13,452 bases of DNA from Candidatus Latescibacter anaerobius SCGC AAA252-E07 (GTDB lineage Bacteria > Latescibacterota > Latescibacteria > Latescibacterales > Latescibacteraceae): NCBI GenBank assembly GCA_000403035.1, contig AQSL01000098.1, positions 1-13,452 on the forward strand. Reading direction: 5' to 3'. Shown here one piece after another: positions 1 to 7,592 of this stretch. The stretch's first letter is position 1. Each line of letters starts with the position of its first letter. The position numbers were made by a program, and so were the translations under genes. The notes below the pieces were generated by a model, which made no database searches, was not told where the DNA came from, and was given only the letters and a program-made list of their open reading frames with translations.

Positions 1-98
1 GGGAGAGGAGTGGCGGAAAAAGCTGTGCTAACTTGATAAGACTATTAGACAATATATTCAATACTCACCTTTAATTATCTGAACTATGATTATCATGA

Positions 99-127
99 TT
101 TACGGTAATTTCATAAATCCTTATAAA
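99..127 (+). promoter_or_regulatory. Possible sigma70-like promoter for the GH57 pair
   Basis: TTTACG at 99-104 is followed, after exactly 17 bases, by TATAAA at 122-127. This is acceptable -35/-10 spacing and would start transcription near 134, leaving a leader of about 100 bases before the first GH57 gene. The surrounding 1-231 region is AT-rich, so chance matches are likely. Nothing else coding is supported in it. The sigma factor type of this organism is unknown. Confidence 0.3.
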
Positions 128-231
128 CTCATTAATCCAGGTTCAGAGTTTTTTTGAATTTAAACAAGTTTGTAAACAATCCGGGCTAATTGATACTGAA
201 AATTTTTTAACGTATACCCCATGGAGAATCT

Positions 232-2331
232 ATGCAGGAAAAAATAAAGTTTATCATGATATTGCATAATCATCAACCGGTCGGGAATTTTGACTGGGTA
301 TTTTCGCAGGCCGCGCAGGATGCGTATGTGCCTTTTCTCGATGTTCTCAAGAAACATCCCGGCATAAAGTTCGGGCTGCATATCTCCGGTCCTCTTCTCG
401 AATGGTTCGATGCACATATGCCCGAATATCTCGAGAGCGTGAAAGAACTCGCGGACGGAGGACAGCTTGAAATCCTCGGCGGTGCGTTTTATGAACCGAT
501 TATATCGGTATTGCCGGAATGCGACAGGATCGGGCAGATTGAAATGATGAATCATTGGATAGAAAACAGGTTCGGGAAAAAACCGGCCGGCTGCTGGCTT
601 GCGGAAAGAATCTGGGAGCCCGGACTTGCGAGTATTGTCGGAAACTGCGGAATTACGTATACCACGCTTGACAACACACACTTCCAGTATTCCGGGCTTC
701 AGGACGACCGCATCTGGGGATCGTATGTGACTGATGACAAGGGCATTCCGCTCCGTGTGCTTCCGATAGATTACCAGCTTCGATACCTCATACCTTTCCA
801 CGAACCGCAGGAAACTATCGACTATATCGGTTCAATGAAGGACAGGGGCGTCACGGCGATTACGTATGCCGATGACGGTGAGAAGTTCGGTGTCTGGCCG
901 GGCACGAACAAGTGGGTGTTCGGAGAAAGGTGGCTCGAACGCTTTTTCACCGCCCTCGAAGACAATTCGGACTGGATAGATATCGTTTTCCCGGGAGATT
1001 ATGTTAAGAATGAACCTCCGCTGGGACGAGTGTATCTCCCGACCGCCTCATACAAGGAAATGATGGAATGGGCGCTGCCGGTCGTAGCACAGAAGATACT
1101 GCATAAGACCGAAAAGATACTGGAAAACGATGAGCGGTTTCATGACCTCAAACCCTATATTCGCGGGGGATTATGGCGAAACTTCCTGGTGAAATATCCC
1201 GAATCCGATACTATGTACAGAAGGATGCTCATGGTAAGCGAACAGGTCGAAGCTTCAAGAAGAAAAGCTTCATATCATAAAGCCGCCCGTGAATTGTACA
1301 TGGCGCAGTGTAACTGTGGTTACTGGCATGGCGTTTTCGGCGGACTCTATTTGAATTTTCTCCGGCGGGCAATTTACGAACATCTGATAAAATCCGAACG
1401 GTATGTATCCGCATCGCATGCGAAAATTTCCGTTTCAGATTTTAACAGCGACGGGTATGATGAAGTTATCATGGAAAACGATGCTGTCAAACTGTTTGTT
1501 TCGCCTCAGGAGGGGGGTGCCGCTTTCGAACTGGATTACCACCCGAAGGCATTCAACCTGTTCGACACCCTTACCCGCCGTGAGGAAGCTTATCACGCTC
1601 AAATTGGTAGTTCTCCGGAGAATTCCGAAGACGAACACTCCTCTATTCACGACAGCATCCGGATAAAAGATAACGACATTCCCGATCATCTTGTCTATGA
1701 CTGGTACAGGCGGTTGAACTTTCTTGACCATTTCATTCCGCCGGGAGAAAATCCGGAAGCATTTTCAAGATCATGCTTTACGGAACTCGGCGATTTTATT
1801 AATACACCGTATTCAATCAAAGAGATTAACGATAAGCAGGAATTGAGCGTTACTTTATCCCGCCAGGGGCATCTCAGACCGGGAAAACGAAAAATACCTG
1901 TGCGGGTGGAAAAACGTATCGGAATCCCAAAGAAGGGGGCGATAATAACCGCCGACTATTCGGTGTATCTCGAAGGAAAAAAAGATGTGGTATTCGGAGT
2001 TGAAATGAACATGGGGCTCCAAAGCGGACATTCCGACGATTCGTTCATCGAAATTCCGGGCAGAACATTACACAATCCGCATCTCGATTCTATCGGCGAT
2101 GAAGAGGATACCAGCGAAGTTGTATTGACAGTAGGATGGATGCCTTTGAGGGTAAGAATAAGCTTTTCGGAACCGGCAACCCTGTGGAGATTTCCCATAG
2201 AAACAATATCTCTTTCCGAAGGAGGACTGGAAAAAAATTATCAAAATACATGCATTGTTCCCCTGTGGTTGATAAATGGAAAAAACGGTATGTTGAATGT
2301 TACGATAAGAATGGTGGTAGAATCATGGTAA
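232..2331 (+). CDS. GH57 4-alpha-glucanotransferase / alpha-amylase-type enzyme
   Basis: A 699-residue glycoside hydrolase family 57 protein resembling the Thermococcus litoralis 4-alpha-glucanotransferase and Pyrococcus 'alpha-amylase' group (about 650-660 residues). It would transfer or hydrolyse alpha-1,4-glucan segments by a retaining mechanism, probably in the cytoplasm since no signal peptide is seen. GH57 motifs occur in order: HNHQP (12-16), GGAFYEP (83-89), WLAERIWEP (122-130) with probable nucleophile Glu125, and YADDGEKFG (212-220) with acid/base Asp214 or Asp215. The literature residues recalled for the archaeal enzyme are Glu123 and Asp214, so the spacing agrees. The remainder fits a helical DUF1925-like segment (about 310-390) and a beta-rich DUF1926-like C-terminal domain (about 400-699). 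The ATG at 232 has a TGGAG Shine-Dalgarno at 222-226. The stop overlaps the next GH57 gene, implying translational coupling. Transferase versus hydrolase activity cannot be decided from sequence. Confidence 0.9.
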   Translation: MQEKIKFIMILHNHQPVGNFDWVFSQAAQDAYVPFLDVLKKHPGIKFGLHISGPLLEWFDAHMPEYLESVKELADGGQLEILGGAFYEPIISVLPECDRIGQIEMMNHWIENRFGKKPAGCWLAERIWEPGLASIVGNCGITYTTLDNTHFQYSGLQDDRIWGSYVTDDKGIPLRVLPIDYQLRYLIPFHEPQETIDYIGSMKDRGVTAITYADDGEKFGVWPGTNKWVFGERWLERFFTALEDNSDWIDIVFPGDYVKNEPPLGRVYLPTASYKEMMEWALPVVAQKILHKTEKILENDERFHDLKPYIRGGLWRNFLVKYPESDTMYRRMLMVSEQVEASRRKASYHKAARELYMAQCNCGYWHGVFGGLYLNFLRRAIYEHLIKSERYVSASHAKISVSDFNSDGYDEVIMENDAVKLFVSPQEGGAAFELDYHPKAFNLFDTLTRREEAYHAQIGSSPENSEDEHSSIHDSIRIKDNDIPDHLVYDWYRRLNFLDHFIPPGENPEAFSRSCFTELGDFINTPYSIKEINDKQELSVTLSRQGHLRPGKRKIPVRVEKRIGIPKKGAIITADYSVYLEGKKDVVFGVEMNMGLQSGHSDDSFIEIPGRTLHNPHLDSIGDEEDTSEVVLTVGWMPLRVRISFSEPATLWRFPIETISLSEGGLEKNYQNTCIVPLWLINGKNGMLNVTIRMVVESW

Positions 2332-4043
2332 AAGGCAAGCTCGTATTTGCATTTCACAGTCACCTGCCGTATGTGCTTTCTCACGGGAGGTGGCCGCATG
2401 GTATGGACTGGATAAACGAAGCGGCGGCAGAAACCTATATTCCACTCCTGCAGGTATTTGGAAAGCTCGTTTCCGAGGGGATTTCCCCGAAAATAACCAT
2501 CGGCCTTACCCCGGTTTTAACCGAGATGCTTGCAGACGATGTATTCAAGAACGAATTCAATGTTTATGTCAACCAGAAAATTGAAGCTGCCGGACAGGAT
2601 GCCGGTGAATTTTACCGTATCGGTGATACTCGACGTCATGATGTCGCACGTATGTGGGAGGATTTTTACCGGAATGTGCAGGTTTTTTTCAATGATACGC
2701 TCGCCCGTAATATACCGGCGGCTTTCAGGAGATTTCAGGACGACGGCCATATTGAGATTATAACCTGCGCCGCCACACACGGTTATTTGCCTCTTTTGGG
2801 TGAGGATACCGCGGTACAGGCACAGGTCAAGCTCGGGGTAGAAACCTACAAAAAACATTACGGCTGTCAGCCGCGCGGCATCTGGCTTCCCGAATGCGCA
2901 TACCGTCCCGGCTATGAGTGGAGTCCGCCGATAGAGGGTTTCGGCGGTCCCCGTCCCCGCAAGGGCGTGGAAGAGTTCCTGTCGGAAAACGGCATCGAAT
3001 ATTTCATCGTTGACAGCCATCTGCTCAAGGGGGGGCAGGCAATCGGAGTATATCTCGACCGCTTCAGTTCCTTAAAACAGTTGTGGGCAAATTTCGAAAA
3101 TCAGTATGCGCCGGTTAAAGAGGATTTTGAAAAGACTCCCCATAAACTGTATTACGCTGCAATAGCAGAGGGTAAAGCTCCGGTGGCTTTCTTCACCCGC
3201 GATCCCGATACCGGCCTGCAGGTATGGAGCGGAGAGCACGGTTATCCCGGCAACGGCTGGTATCTTGATTTTCATAAGAAGCATTTCCCCGGCGGGCACC
3301 GTTACTGGCGGGTTACTTCCTCGAAAGCCGATCTTGCGGACAAGGAAGTGTATGTGCCGGAGCAAACGGAAGCTCTGATCTTTGAACAGGCACATCATTT
3401 CAAGAATCTTGTCAGGGATTTATGCCTGAAGGAGGGTATGGATGAAGACCGTCCTCCGATAATATGTGCGCCGTTCGATGCCGAGCTGTTCGGCCACTGG
3501 TGGTTCGAGGGTCCCCGATGGATCTATGCGGTACTCAAGGAAGTATCTTCAGACCCCGATATAGAGACATCCACAATGGGCGAATGCATGGATCAGTATA
3601 CCCCTGTGGAGGTGGTATCTCTGCCGGAGGGTTCCTGGGGCAAGGGAGGATTCCACTGGATATGGCTGAACGACTGGACGAAATGGACATGGAAACACAT
3701 ATACGAGAATGAGAAGCTCATGCAGAAAGCCGCTCAAGACTACGGCGACCGTACCGATGAACCGGTGGCATCGCTTTTAAAGCTTCTGGCACGTGAACTG
3801 CTACTGCTCGAAAGCTCCGACTGGCAGTTCCTCATAAGCACATGGGCCGCGAGAGATTATGCGGAAATGCGCTTCTCGAACCATGATTCCGATTTCAAAA
3901 AAGTGCTCGCACTGCTCGAAAAGGCGGCTGATGGCGAAGCGCTTTCCGATGCCGACCATGAACTGGTACATGAAATATCGGAACGTGACAACCTCTTCGA
4001 GCACATCGATCCGAAATGGTGGGCGGAAGTGGAGTTCCCGTAA
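2325..4043 (+). CDS. GH57 1,4-alpha-glucan branching enzyme
   Basis: A 572-residue GH57 protein of the branching-enzyme group, as in Thermus thermophilus and Thermococcus kodakarensis. It would introduce alpha-1,6 branches into glycogen-like glucan. Diagnostic motifs are HSHLPY (11-16), WLPECAYRPG (187-196) with probable nucleophile Glu190, and APFDAELFGHWWFEGP with probable acid/base Asp385. Family enzymes have this Glu/Asp pair at about 183/353. The helical C-terminal part (about 400-550) fits the DUF1957-type architecture. I chose the ATG at 2325, where the conserved MVKGKLVFAFHSHLPY begins; this overlaps the upstream stop by 7 bases. An in-frame ATG at 2136 would add 63 residues lying wholly inside the previous gene and without GH57 similarity. 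No strong Shine-Dalgarno is visible, so translation probably depends on coupling to the upstream gene. It replaces the function of GH13 GlgB, which is not seen here. Confidence 0.9.
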   Translation: MVKGKLVFAFHSHLPYVLSHGRWPHGMDWINEAAAETYIPLLQVFGKLVSEGISPKITIGLTPVLTEMLADDVFKNEFNVYVNQKIEAAGQDAGEFYRIGDTRRHDVARMWEDFYRNVQVFFNDTLARNIPAAFRRFQDDGHIEIITCAATHGYLPLLGEDTAVQAQVKLGVETYKKHYGCQPRGIWLPECAYRPGYEWSPPIEGFGGPRPRKGVEEFLSENGIEYFIVDSHLLKGGQAIGVYLDRFSSLKQLWANFENQYAPVKEDFEKTPHKLYYAAIAEGKAPVAFFTRDPDTGLQVWSGEHGYPGNGWYLDFHKKHFPGGHRYWRVTSSKADLADKEVYVPEQTEALIFEQAHHFKNLVRDLCLKEGMDEDRPPIICAPFDAELFGHWWFEGPRWIYAVLKEVSSDPDIETSTMGECMDQYTPVEVVSLPEGSWGKGGFHWIWLNDWTKWTWKHIYENEKLMQKAAQDYGDRTDEPVASLLKLLARELLLLESSDWQFLISTWAARDYAEMRFSNHDSDFKKVLALLEKAADGEALSDADHELVHEISERDNLFEHIDPKWWAEVEFP

Positions 4044-4060
4044 AGAGTGATGTTTTCAAC

Positions 4061-4153
4061 TCACCCCTCGTTCCTCTCTCTACAAGCAGAGAGGGGATGA
4101 CCACACCTTTCCAGCTTCCATCTCTAAGAGAGGGTAGTGGATTAGGTTGGAGG
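4061..4153. repeat. Palindromic CT/GA-rich intergenic repeat
   Basis: Directly after the branching-enzyme stop lies a low-complexity palindromic element. CCTCTCT (4073-4079) can pair with AGAGAGG (4088-4094) around an 8-base loop. Alternatively TCACCCCTC (4061-4069) can pair with GAGGGG-A-TGA (4091-4100) with one bulged base. A second CTCT-A-AGAG unit follows at about 4122-4130, then GGGTAGTGG and GGTTGGAGG. It resembles the dispersed 'CCCCTCTCT..AGAGAGGGG' repeats scattered between genes in some FCB-group genomes (recollection, not a search). It supplies the GGAGG used by the HicB-like gene and lies at the left edge of the AT-rich islet. It might also act as a transcription terminator for the GH57 genes, but there is no following T-run. 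Confidence 0.55.
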
Positions 4154-4162
4154 TTGTTAGTG

Positions 4163-4372
4163 ATGAACAAGTATGAAATAATTATCTACTGGAGCGAAGA
4201 TGACAGTGCTTATATTGCTGAAGTGCCTGAATTGCCGGGATGTGCGGCAGATGGGAAAACATATCAGGAAGCCCTAGCAAATGTCGAAGTTATTATCAGC
4301 GAATGGATTGAAACCGCACAAGAAAATGGGAGGCCAATTCCTCAACCCAGGGGGCGATTGATGTTTACATAA
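4163..4372 (+). CDS. Orphan HicB-family antitoxin-like protein
   Basis: A 69-residue protein with the classic HicB/UPF0150 signature: start MNKYEIIIYW, then AYIAEVPELPGCAADG, a central helix (YQEALANVEVIISEWIETA) and the ending ENGRPIPQPRG. In HicAB toxin-antitoxin modules this fold is an inactive RNase H-like domain that binds and blocks the HicA mRNA-cleaving toxin. This copy stops right after the core fold, so it lacks the C-terminal DNA-binding helix-turn-helix or ribbon-helix-helix of full-length HicB. No HicA-like gene (short, double-stranded-RNA-binding-like) is visible in 4044-4162 or 4373-4404, so it stands alone, as short HicB proteins often do. The start at 4163 has GGAGG at 4149-4153; the reading frame is open back to 4016, but that extension is only repeat sequence. 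Its role with the neighbouring RM genes is unknown. Confidence 0.8.
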   Translation: MNKYEIIIYWSEDDSAYIAEVPELPGCAADGKTYQEALANVEVIISEWIETAQENGRPIPQPRGRLMFT

Positions 4373-4385
4373 TTGGTTTTATATT
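4358..4385 (+). promoter_or_regulatory. Possible promoter for the RM pair
   Basis: TTGATG (4358-4363) and TATATT (4380-4385) are separated by 16 bases, overlapping the end of the HicB-like gene. A start near 4392 would leave a very short leader before the methyltransferase. The match is weak and the region is AT-rich. No C-protein gene or C-box-like repeated operator was noticed. Confidence 0.22.
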
Positions 4386-4404
4386 ACAATTGGGATAATT
4401 TATA

Positions 4405-5355
4405 ATGATGATTAAATATGATAAAAATTTGAATATTTTTGCTCCAAAAAAGGAATTAGAAATTTGCAAATCATTTTCAATAGAAAATGATGTTACTTTA
4501 TATCTTGGTGATTGTATTGATTTTTTATGTCAAATTCCTGATAATTCTATACAATTAATCATTACTTCTCCTCCGTATAACATTGGCAAAGAATATGAAA
4601 AAAAATTAGATATTAAAGAATACGTTTATCAACAAAGCAAGGTAATAAGTGAATGTATAAGAATACTTAAGGATGACGGTAGTATTTGCTGGGAAATTGG
4701 AAACTACGTTGATAACGGAGAAATCATCCCTCTTGATATAATGCTTTATGATTGTTTTAACGACAATGGATTAAAACTCAGGAACCGTATTGTTTGGCAT
4801 TTTGGACATGGTCTCCATTGTTCAAAGCGTTTTTCTGGTAGATATGAAACTATACTTTGGTTTACAAAAAGTGATGACTATATTTTTAACTTAGATGCTA
4901 TTCGTGTTCCTCAAAAATATCCTGGAAAGAAGCATTTCAAGGGGCCAAAAACCGGAGAATATTCAAGCAATCCAAAAGGTAAAAATCCTTCTGATATCTG
5001 GAATATCCCGAACGTAAAAAGTAATCACATAGAAAAAACATGTCACCCTTGTCAATTCCCAGTAGCACTTGTTCAGAGATTAGTTCTTGCTCTATCTAAC
5101 GAAGAAGATATTGTTTTTGATCCTTTTATGGGTGTTGGATCAACTCAGGTAGCAGGAATAATTAATAATAGAAAAATTGCAGGTTCAGAAATATTAGAAA
5201 AATATTATAATATCGCATGTGAAAGGATTAAGCTTGCTTATGAAGGCAGACTTAAAATACGACCCGATAAACCAATTTATGAACCATCAAATAGTTTATC
5301 TCTGATAAAAAATCCTTTTATTAAAGACACTGAGGAAAAAAATGAAAATAATTGA
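4405..5355 (+). CDS. Type II DNA methyltransferase, beta class (N4-cytosine or N6-adenine)
   Basis: A 316-residue S-adenosylmethionine-dependent DNA methyltransferase of the N6_N4_Mtase family. The catalytic motif IV TSPPYNIG (54-61) precedes the cofactor motif I FDPFMGVGST (238-247), the order of the beta class. SPPY is typical of m4C enzymes but also occurs in some m6A enzymes, so the modified base is open. HPCQFPVALVQRLV (214-227) is the usual motif before the FxGxG region, and SEILEKYYNIACERI (261-275) follows it. The segment between motifs (about 130-200) probably holds target recognition. It protects host DNA from the overlapping endonuclease; the likely target family is GATC-centred (AGATCT or RGATCY) only if the nuclease assignment holds. 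ATGs at 4405 and 4408 are alternative starts; GGGA at 4392-4395 is a weak ribosome site. Composition is very AT-rich: 15 G/C in 4441-4500 against 34 G/C in 6061-6120 of glgA, suggesting transfer. Confidence 0.9.
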   Translation: MMIKYDKNLNIFAPKKELEICKSFSIENDVTLYLGDCIDFLCQIPDNSIQLIITSPPYNIGKEYEKKLDIKEYVYQQSKVISECIRILKDDGSICWEIGNYVDNGEIIPLDIMLYDCFNDNGLKLRNRIVWHFGHGLHCSKRFSGRYETILWFTKSDDYIFNLDAIRVPQKYPGKKHFKGPKTGEYSSNPKGKNPSDIWNIPNVKSNHIEKTCHPCQFPVALVQRLVLALSNEEDIVFDPFMGVGSTQVAGIINNRKIAGSEILEKYYNIACERIKLAYEGRLKIRPDKPIYEPSNSLSLIKNPFIKDTEEKNENN

Positions 5356-5956
5356 GAAATACTCACATTTAAATGGTGAAGAATATCTTTTAGTTCATCA
5401 CGTTGATTTATATAAAGAAATAAAAGAAGTGATAAAAACTATTAATGCAGAAAAACATAGAACAAAAGTCAGTAAAGAAAAGACAATGAAAGGTAAAATG
5501 TTATATAATCCTGATGAATTGAATAGAGAATTTAAAAAATTGTTTAAGAAAAGAAAGTGGATCGATGTTCGTTACAAATATTATGTTACAACTGATTACA
5601 AAATTATGCAGGAATTAATTACATTACAATTGGATAAGCAAAAAGAGTTTCTAATTAATAAAGGTATTCATTCGCCAATATATTCTTATAAACAGACTGA
5701 TTTTGTAAAAGATAATATTGCAATAGAAGTTCAGTTTGGAAAATATGCTTTTGTAGCTTATGACTTATTTGTCAAACACTTACTTTTCTATAGTGGTGGT
5801 GTAATTAATATAGGGATTGAAATTTTACCTATAAAATCAATGCAATCAGAAATGTCAACTGGTATTGCCTATTATGAAGGAGAAGTATATAATGTTTTAA
5901 GGCATGGAAGAAATAATCCGCCTGTTCCATTATTAATTTTGGGAATTGCACCTTAA
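5342..5956 (+). CDS. BglII/BstYI-family type II restriction endonuclease
   Basis: A 204-residue protein recognised by its PD-(D/E)xK variant core: TDFVKDNIAIEVQFGKYAF (119-137). Asp120, Glu129 and Gln131 match the spacing of BglII Asp84-Glu93-Gln95 exactly (nine residues, then two), and the flanking 'DF.K......EVQF..Y.F' also matches BglII as I recall it. The Gln in place of the usual catalytic Lys is characteristic of this group. The following MQSEMSTGIAYYEGEVYNVL (167-186) is probably part of the core. Length is close to BglII (223). The enzyme would cut unmethylated DNA; cofactor Mg2+. Family members cut AGATCT or RGATCY, but specificity here is inferred only. The start at 5342 follows GAGG (5332-5335) and overlaps the methyltransferase stop by 14 bases, so the modification gene is translated first. 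AT-rich like its partner. Confidence 0.82.
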   Translation: MKIIEKYSHLNGEEYLLVHHVDLYKEIKEVIKTINAEKHRTKVSKEKTMKGKMLYNPDELNREFKKLFKKRKWIDVRYKYYVTTDYKIMQELITLQLDKQKEFLINKGIHSPIYSYKQTDFVKDNIAIEVQFGKYAFVAYDLFVKHLLFYSGGVINIGIEILPIKSMQSEMSTGIAYYEGEVYNVLRHGRNNPPVPLLILGIAP

Positions 5957-6059
5957 GTAACTAAAAATATTACATATATCTTTTTTTATAATTACCTATT
6001 TTTTTAATTCAAGTTGAAAGCTGACCCATTATTCCAAAAAGCTATCAAAGGAACCATCC

Positions 6060-7520
6060 ATGAAAATTCTCTTCGCCGCATCGGAAATGGTGCCGTTCTG
6101 CAAAACGGGCGGGCTGGCTGATGTCATCGGCGCTCTTCCTCCGGTACTCGCGGACATGGGACATGATGTTTCGGTGATGCTTCCCGGATATGCTGTCATT
6201 GACAGGAAGGGTTACGGGTTCAAGCGGAAAACCCGCAGGATTGACATTCCGGTCGGCGGGGAAATACAACCGCTCGCGGTCTCATCGGCACAGTTCAGGG
6301 GAATCACCGTATACCTCCTCGAAAACGGGGAATATTTCGGCAGGAAAGGGTTGTACGGCGATGCAGCAGGCGACTACAGCGATAACGGATTCCGTTTCGT
6401 TTTCTTTTCGAGGGGCGTTCTCGAGGCGGCGAAAAGACTCCGGTTCAGGCCGGATATCGTGCATACCCATGACTGGCAGACGGGACTGGTGAATACCTAT
6501 CTTGCAACGAGCTATGCGAACGACCCGTGGTTCATGGGCACCGCTACTCTCTTCACCATTCACAATCTCGGCTACCAGGGAATATTCCCGGCGGATGTTT
6601 TTTCAATCACCGGGCTACCCCGTGAAGAATTTCACTGGACGAAGCTGGAGTATTACGGCAACCTGTCGTTGATCAAGGGCGGAATAGTGTATGCCGATGC
6701 GGTTTCGACAGTGAGCGAAACGTATGCTGAAGAAATCACCGGGGAATCTATGGGATTCGGGCTTCATGATGTGCTTGCCGAACGAAGCGGCGATCTCTAT
6801 GGTATCGTGAACGGGATCGATGAAAATCTCTGGAATCCCTCGAAAGACAGGTCGATTCCCGCTGTGTACAGCGCCGGGGATATGGAGGGGAAGAAAATAT
6901 GCCGCAAAGCCCTTCTCGATGCCTGCGGTTTACAGGCGGGAGTTCATGTTCCGGTACTGAGCATGGTGTCAAGACTCGATGTCCAGAAAGGTCTGGACAT
7001 TCTCGAGGATGCAATAAGCAAGCTCATGGCGATGGACATTCGAATGGTGATTCTCGGTACGGGTGCCGAGGAACATCAGGAAAAAATGCGGTCGCTGGCG
7101 GCAAGATACTCCGGCAGTCTTCATGTAACCATAGGATTCGACAACGATCTGGCGAAACTGATGTACGCCGGGTCGGATGCGTTCATAATGCCCAGCAAAT
7201 ATGAGCCCTGCGGTCTCGGACAGCTTATTGCCATGAAATACGGCACGTTGCCGATAGTGCATTCGACAGGCGGTCTTGCCGACACGGTTCGTGATATCGA
7301 TGCTCGCCCGGATGATGGCAACGGGTTTGCCATTCATGAATATTCTTCGGATGCCCTCGTGAAAACGGTGAGACGTGCGGTAACACTCTATCGTAAAACA
7401 GGACGCAGACTCTGGAAAAAAACTGTTGATCGTGCTATGAAAGGTGATTTTTCCTGGAAAAAATCCGCCGAAAAATATAGTAATCTCTATAAACAAATTG
7501 GAAACTTTAACAAAAAATAA
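6060..7520 (+). CDS. glgA: Glycogen synthase GlgA (GT5)
   Basis: A 486-residue bacterial glycogen/starch synthase of glycosyltransferase family 5, which elongates alpha-1,4-glucan from ADP-glucose (or another NDP-glucose). The N-terminal KTGGLADV (15-22) binds the sugar nucleotide; HTHDWQTGL marks the end of the N-terminal Rossmann domain; SRLDVQKG contains Arg305 and Lys310; PSKYEPCGLGQL contains Glu382; and HSTGGLADTV follows. These positions are offset by a constant +5 from E. coli Arg300, Lys305 and Glu377, so the catalytic set is complete. Length is normal for the family (about 477-490). AAGGA at 6048-6052 lies 7 bases before the ATG. It is the natural partner of the two GH57 genes, from which it is separated by the islet at 4044-6059. 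No glgC (ADP-glucose pyrophosphorylase) is in the window. Confidence 0.95.
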   Translation: MKILFAASEMVPFCKTGGLADVIGALPPVLADMGHDVSVMLPGYAVIDRKGYGFKRKTRRIDIPVGGEIQPLAVSSAQFRGITVYLLENGEYFGRKGLYGDAAGDYSDNGFRFVFFSRGVLEAAKRLRFRPDIVHTHDWQTGLVNTYLATSYANDPWFMGTATLFTIHNLGYQGIFPADVFSITGLPREEFHWTKLEYYGNLSLIKGGIVYADAVSTVSETYAEEITGESMGFGLHDVLAERSGDLYGIVNGIDENLWNPSKDRSIPAVYSAGDMEGKKICRKALLDACGLQAGVHVPVLSMVSRLDVQKGLDILEDAISKLMAMDIRMVILGTGAEEHQEKMRSLAARYSGSLHVTIGFDNDLAKLMYAGSDAFIMPSKYEPCGLGQLIAMKYGTLPIVHSTGGLADTVRDIDARPDDGNGFAIHEYSSDALVKTVRRAVTLYRKTGRRLWKKTVDRAMKGDFSWKKSAEKYSNLYKQIGNFNKK

Positions 7521-7538
7521 AAGTTATACTATACTAGA

Positions 7539-7569
7539 GGGGCGGCGAAAAAGTCTTTTTAAGCGCCCC
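7539..7569 (+). repeat. Hairpin element, copy A of a three-copy family
   Basis: Just after glgA, GGGGCG (7539-7544) pairs with CGCCCC (7564-7569), and AAAAA (7548-7552) pairs with TTTTT (7556-7560) inside it, leaving a 3-base loop and a small internal loop. It could end glgA transcription, but no T-run follows the stem. The 29 bases 7541-7569 match the reverse complement of 10457-10485 at 23 of 29 positions and that of 10212-10241 at about 23 of 30 with one gap, so this is a repeated element rather than an isolated terminator. Confidence 0.6.
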
Positions 7570-7592
7570 GGTTTGAAACATATGACTATGGC

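Noticed and set aside
1..31. Possible 3' end of an upstream gene (a frame ending in TAA at 29-31) and a GGCGG-AAAAAG stretch like the hairpin family
   Set aside because: Only ten codons are visible, too few to identify, and the hairpin arm is not completed.
86..96. ATGAT-T-ATCAT palindrome resembling the centre of a Fur box
   Set aside because: Only the 5-1-5 core matches; the flanking halves needed for a Fur site do not, and the downstream genes are not iron-related.
160..801. 213-codon antisense open frame over the first GH57 gene
   Set aside because: Shadow of a strongly supported GH57 coding frame on the other strand, with no recognisable domain; the same applies to the other antisense or out-of-frame open frames inside the kinase, glgA and ECF genes.
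2136..2324. N-terminal extension of the branching enzyme (start at ATG 2136)
   Set aside because: The 63 extra residues lie inside the 3' end of the first GH57 gene in another frame, are basic and low in family similarity, and the conserved GH57 N-terminus begins at 2325.
4016..4162. N-terminal extension of the HicB-like protein
   Set aside because: The frame is open, but the sequence is the CT/GA repeat and the end of the branching-enzyme gene; the HicB fold starts at MNKYEI with a GGAGG upstream.
5957..6059. Promoter for glgA in the gap after the endonuclease (TTGAAA at 6014-6019)
   Set aside because: No acceptable -10 hexamer lies 16-18 bases downstream.
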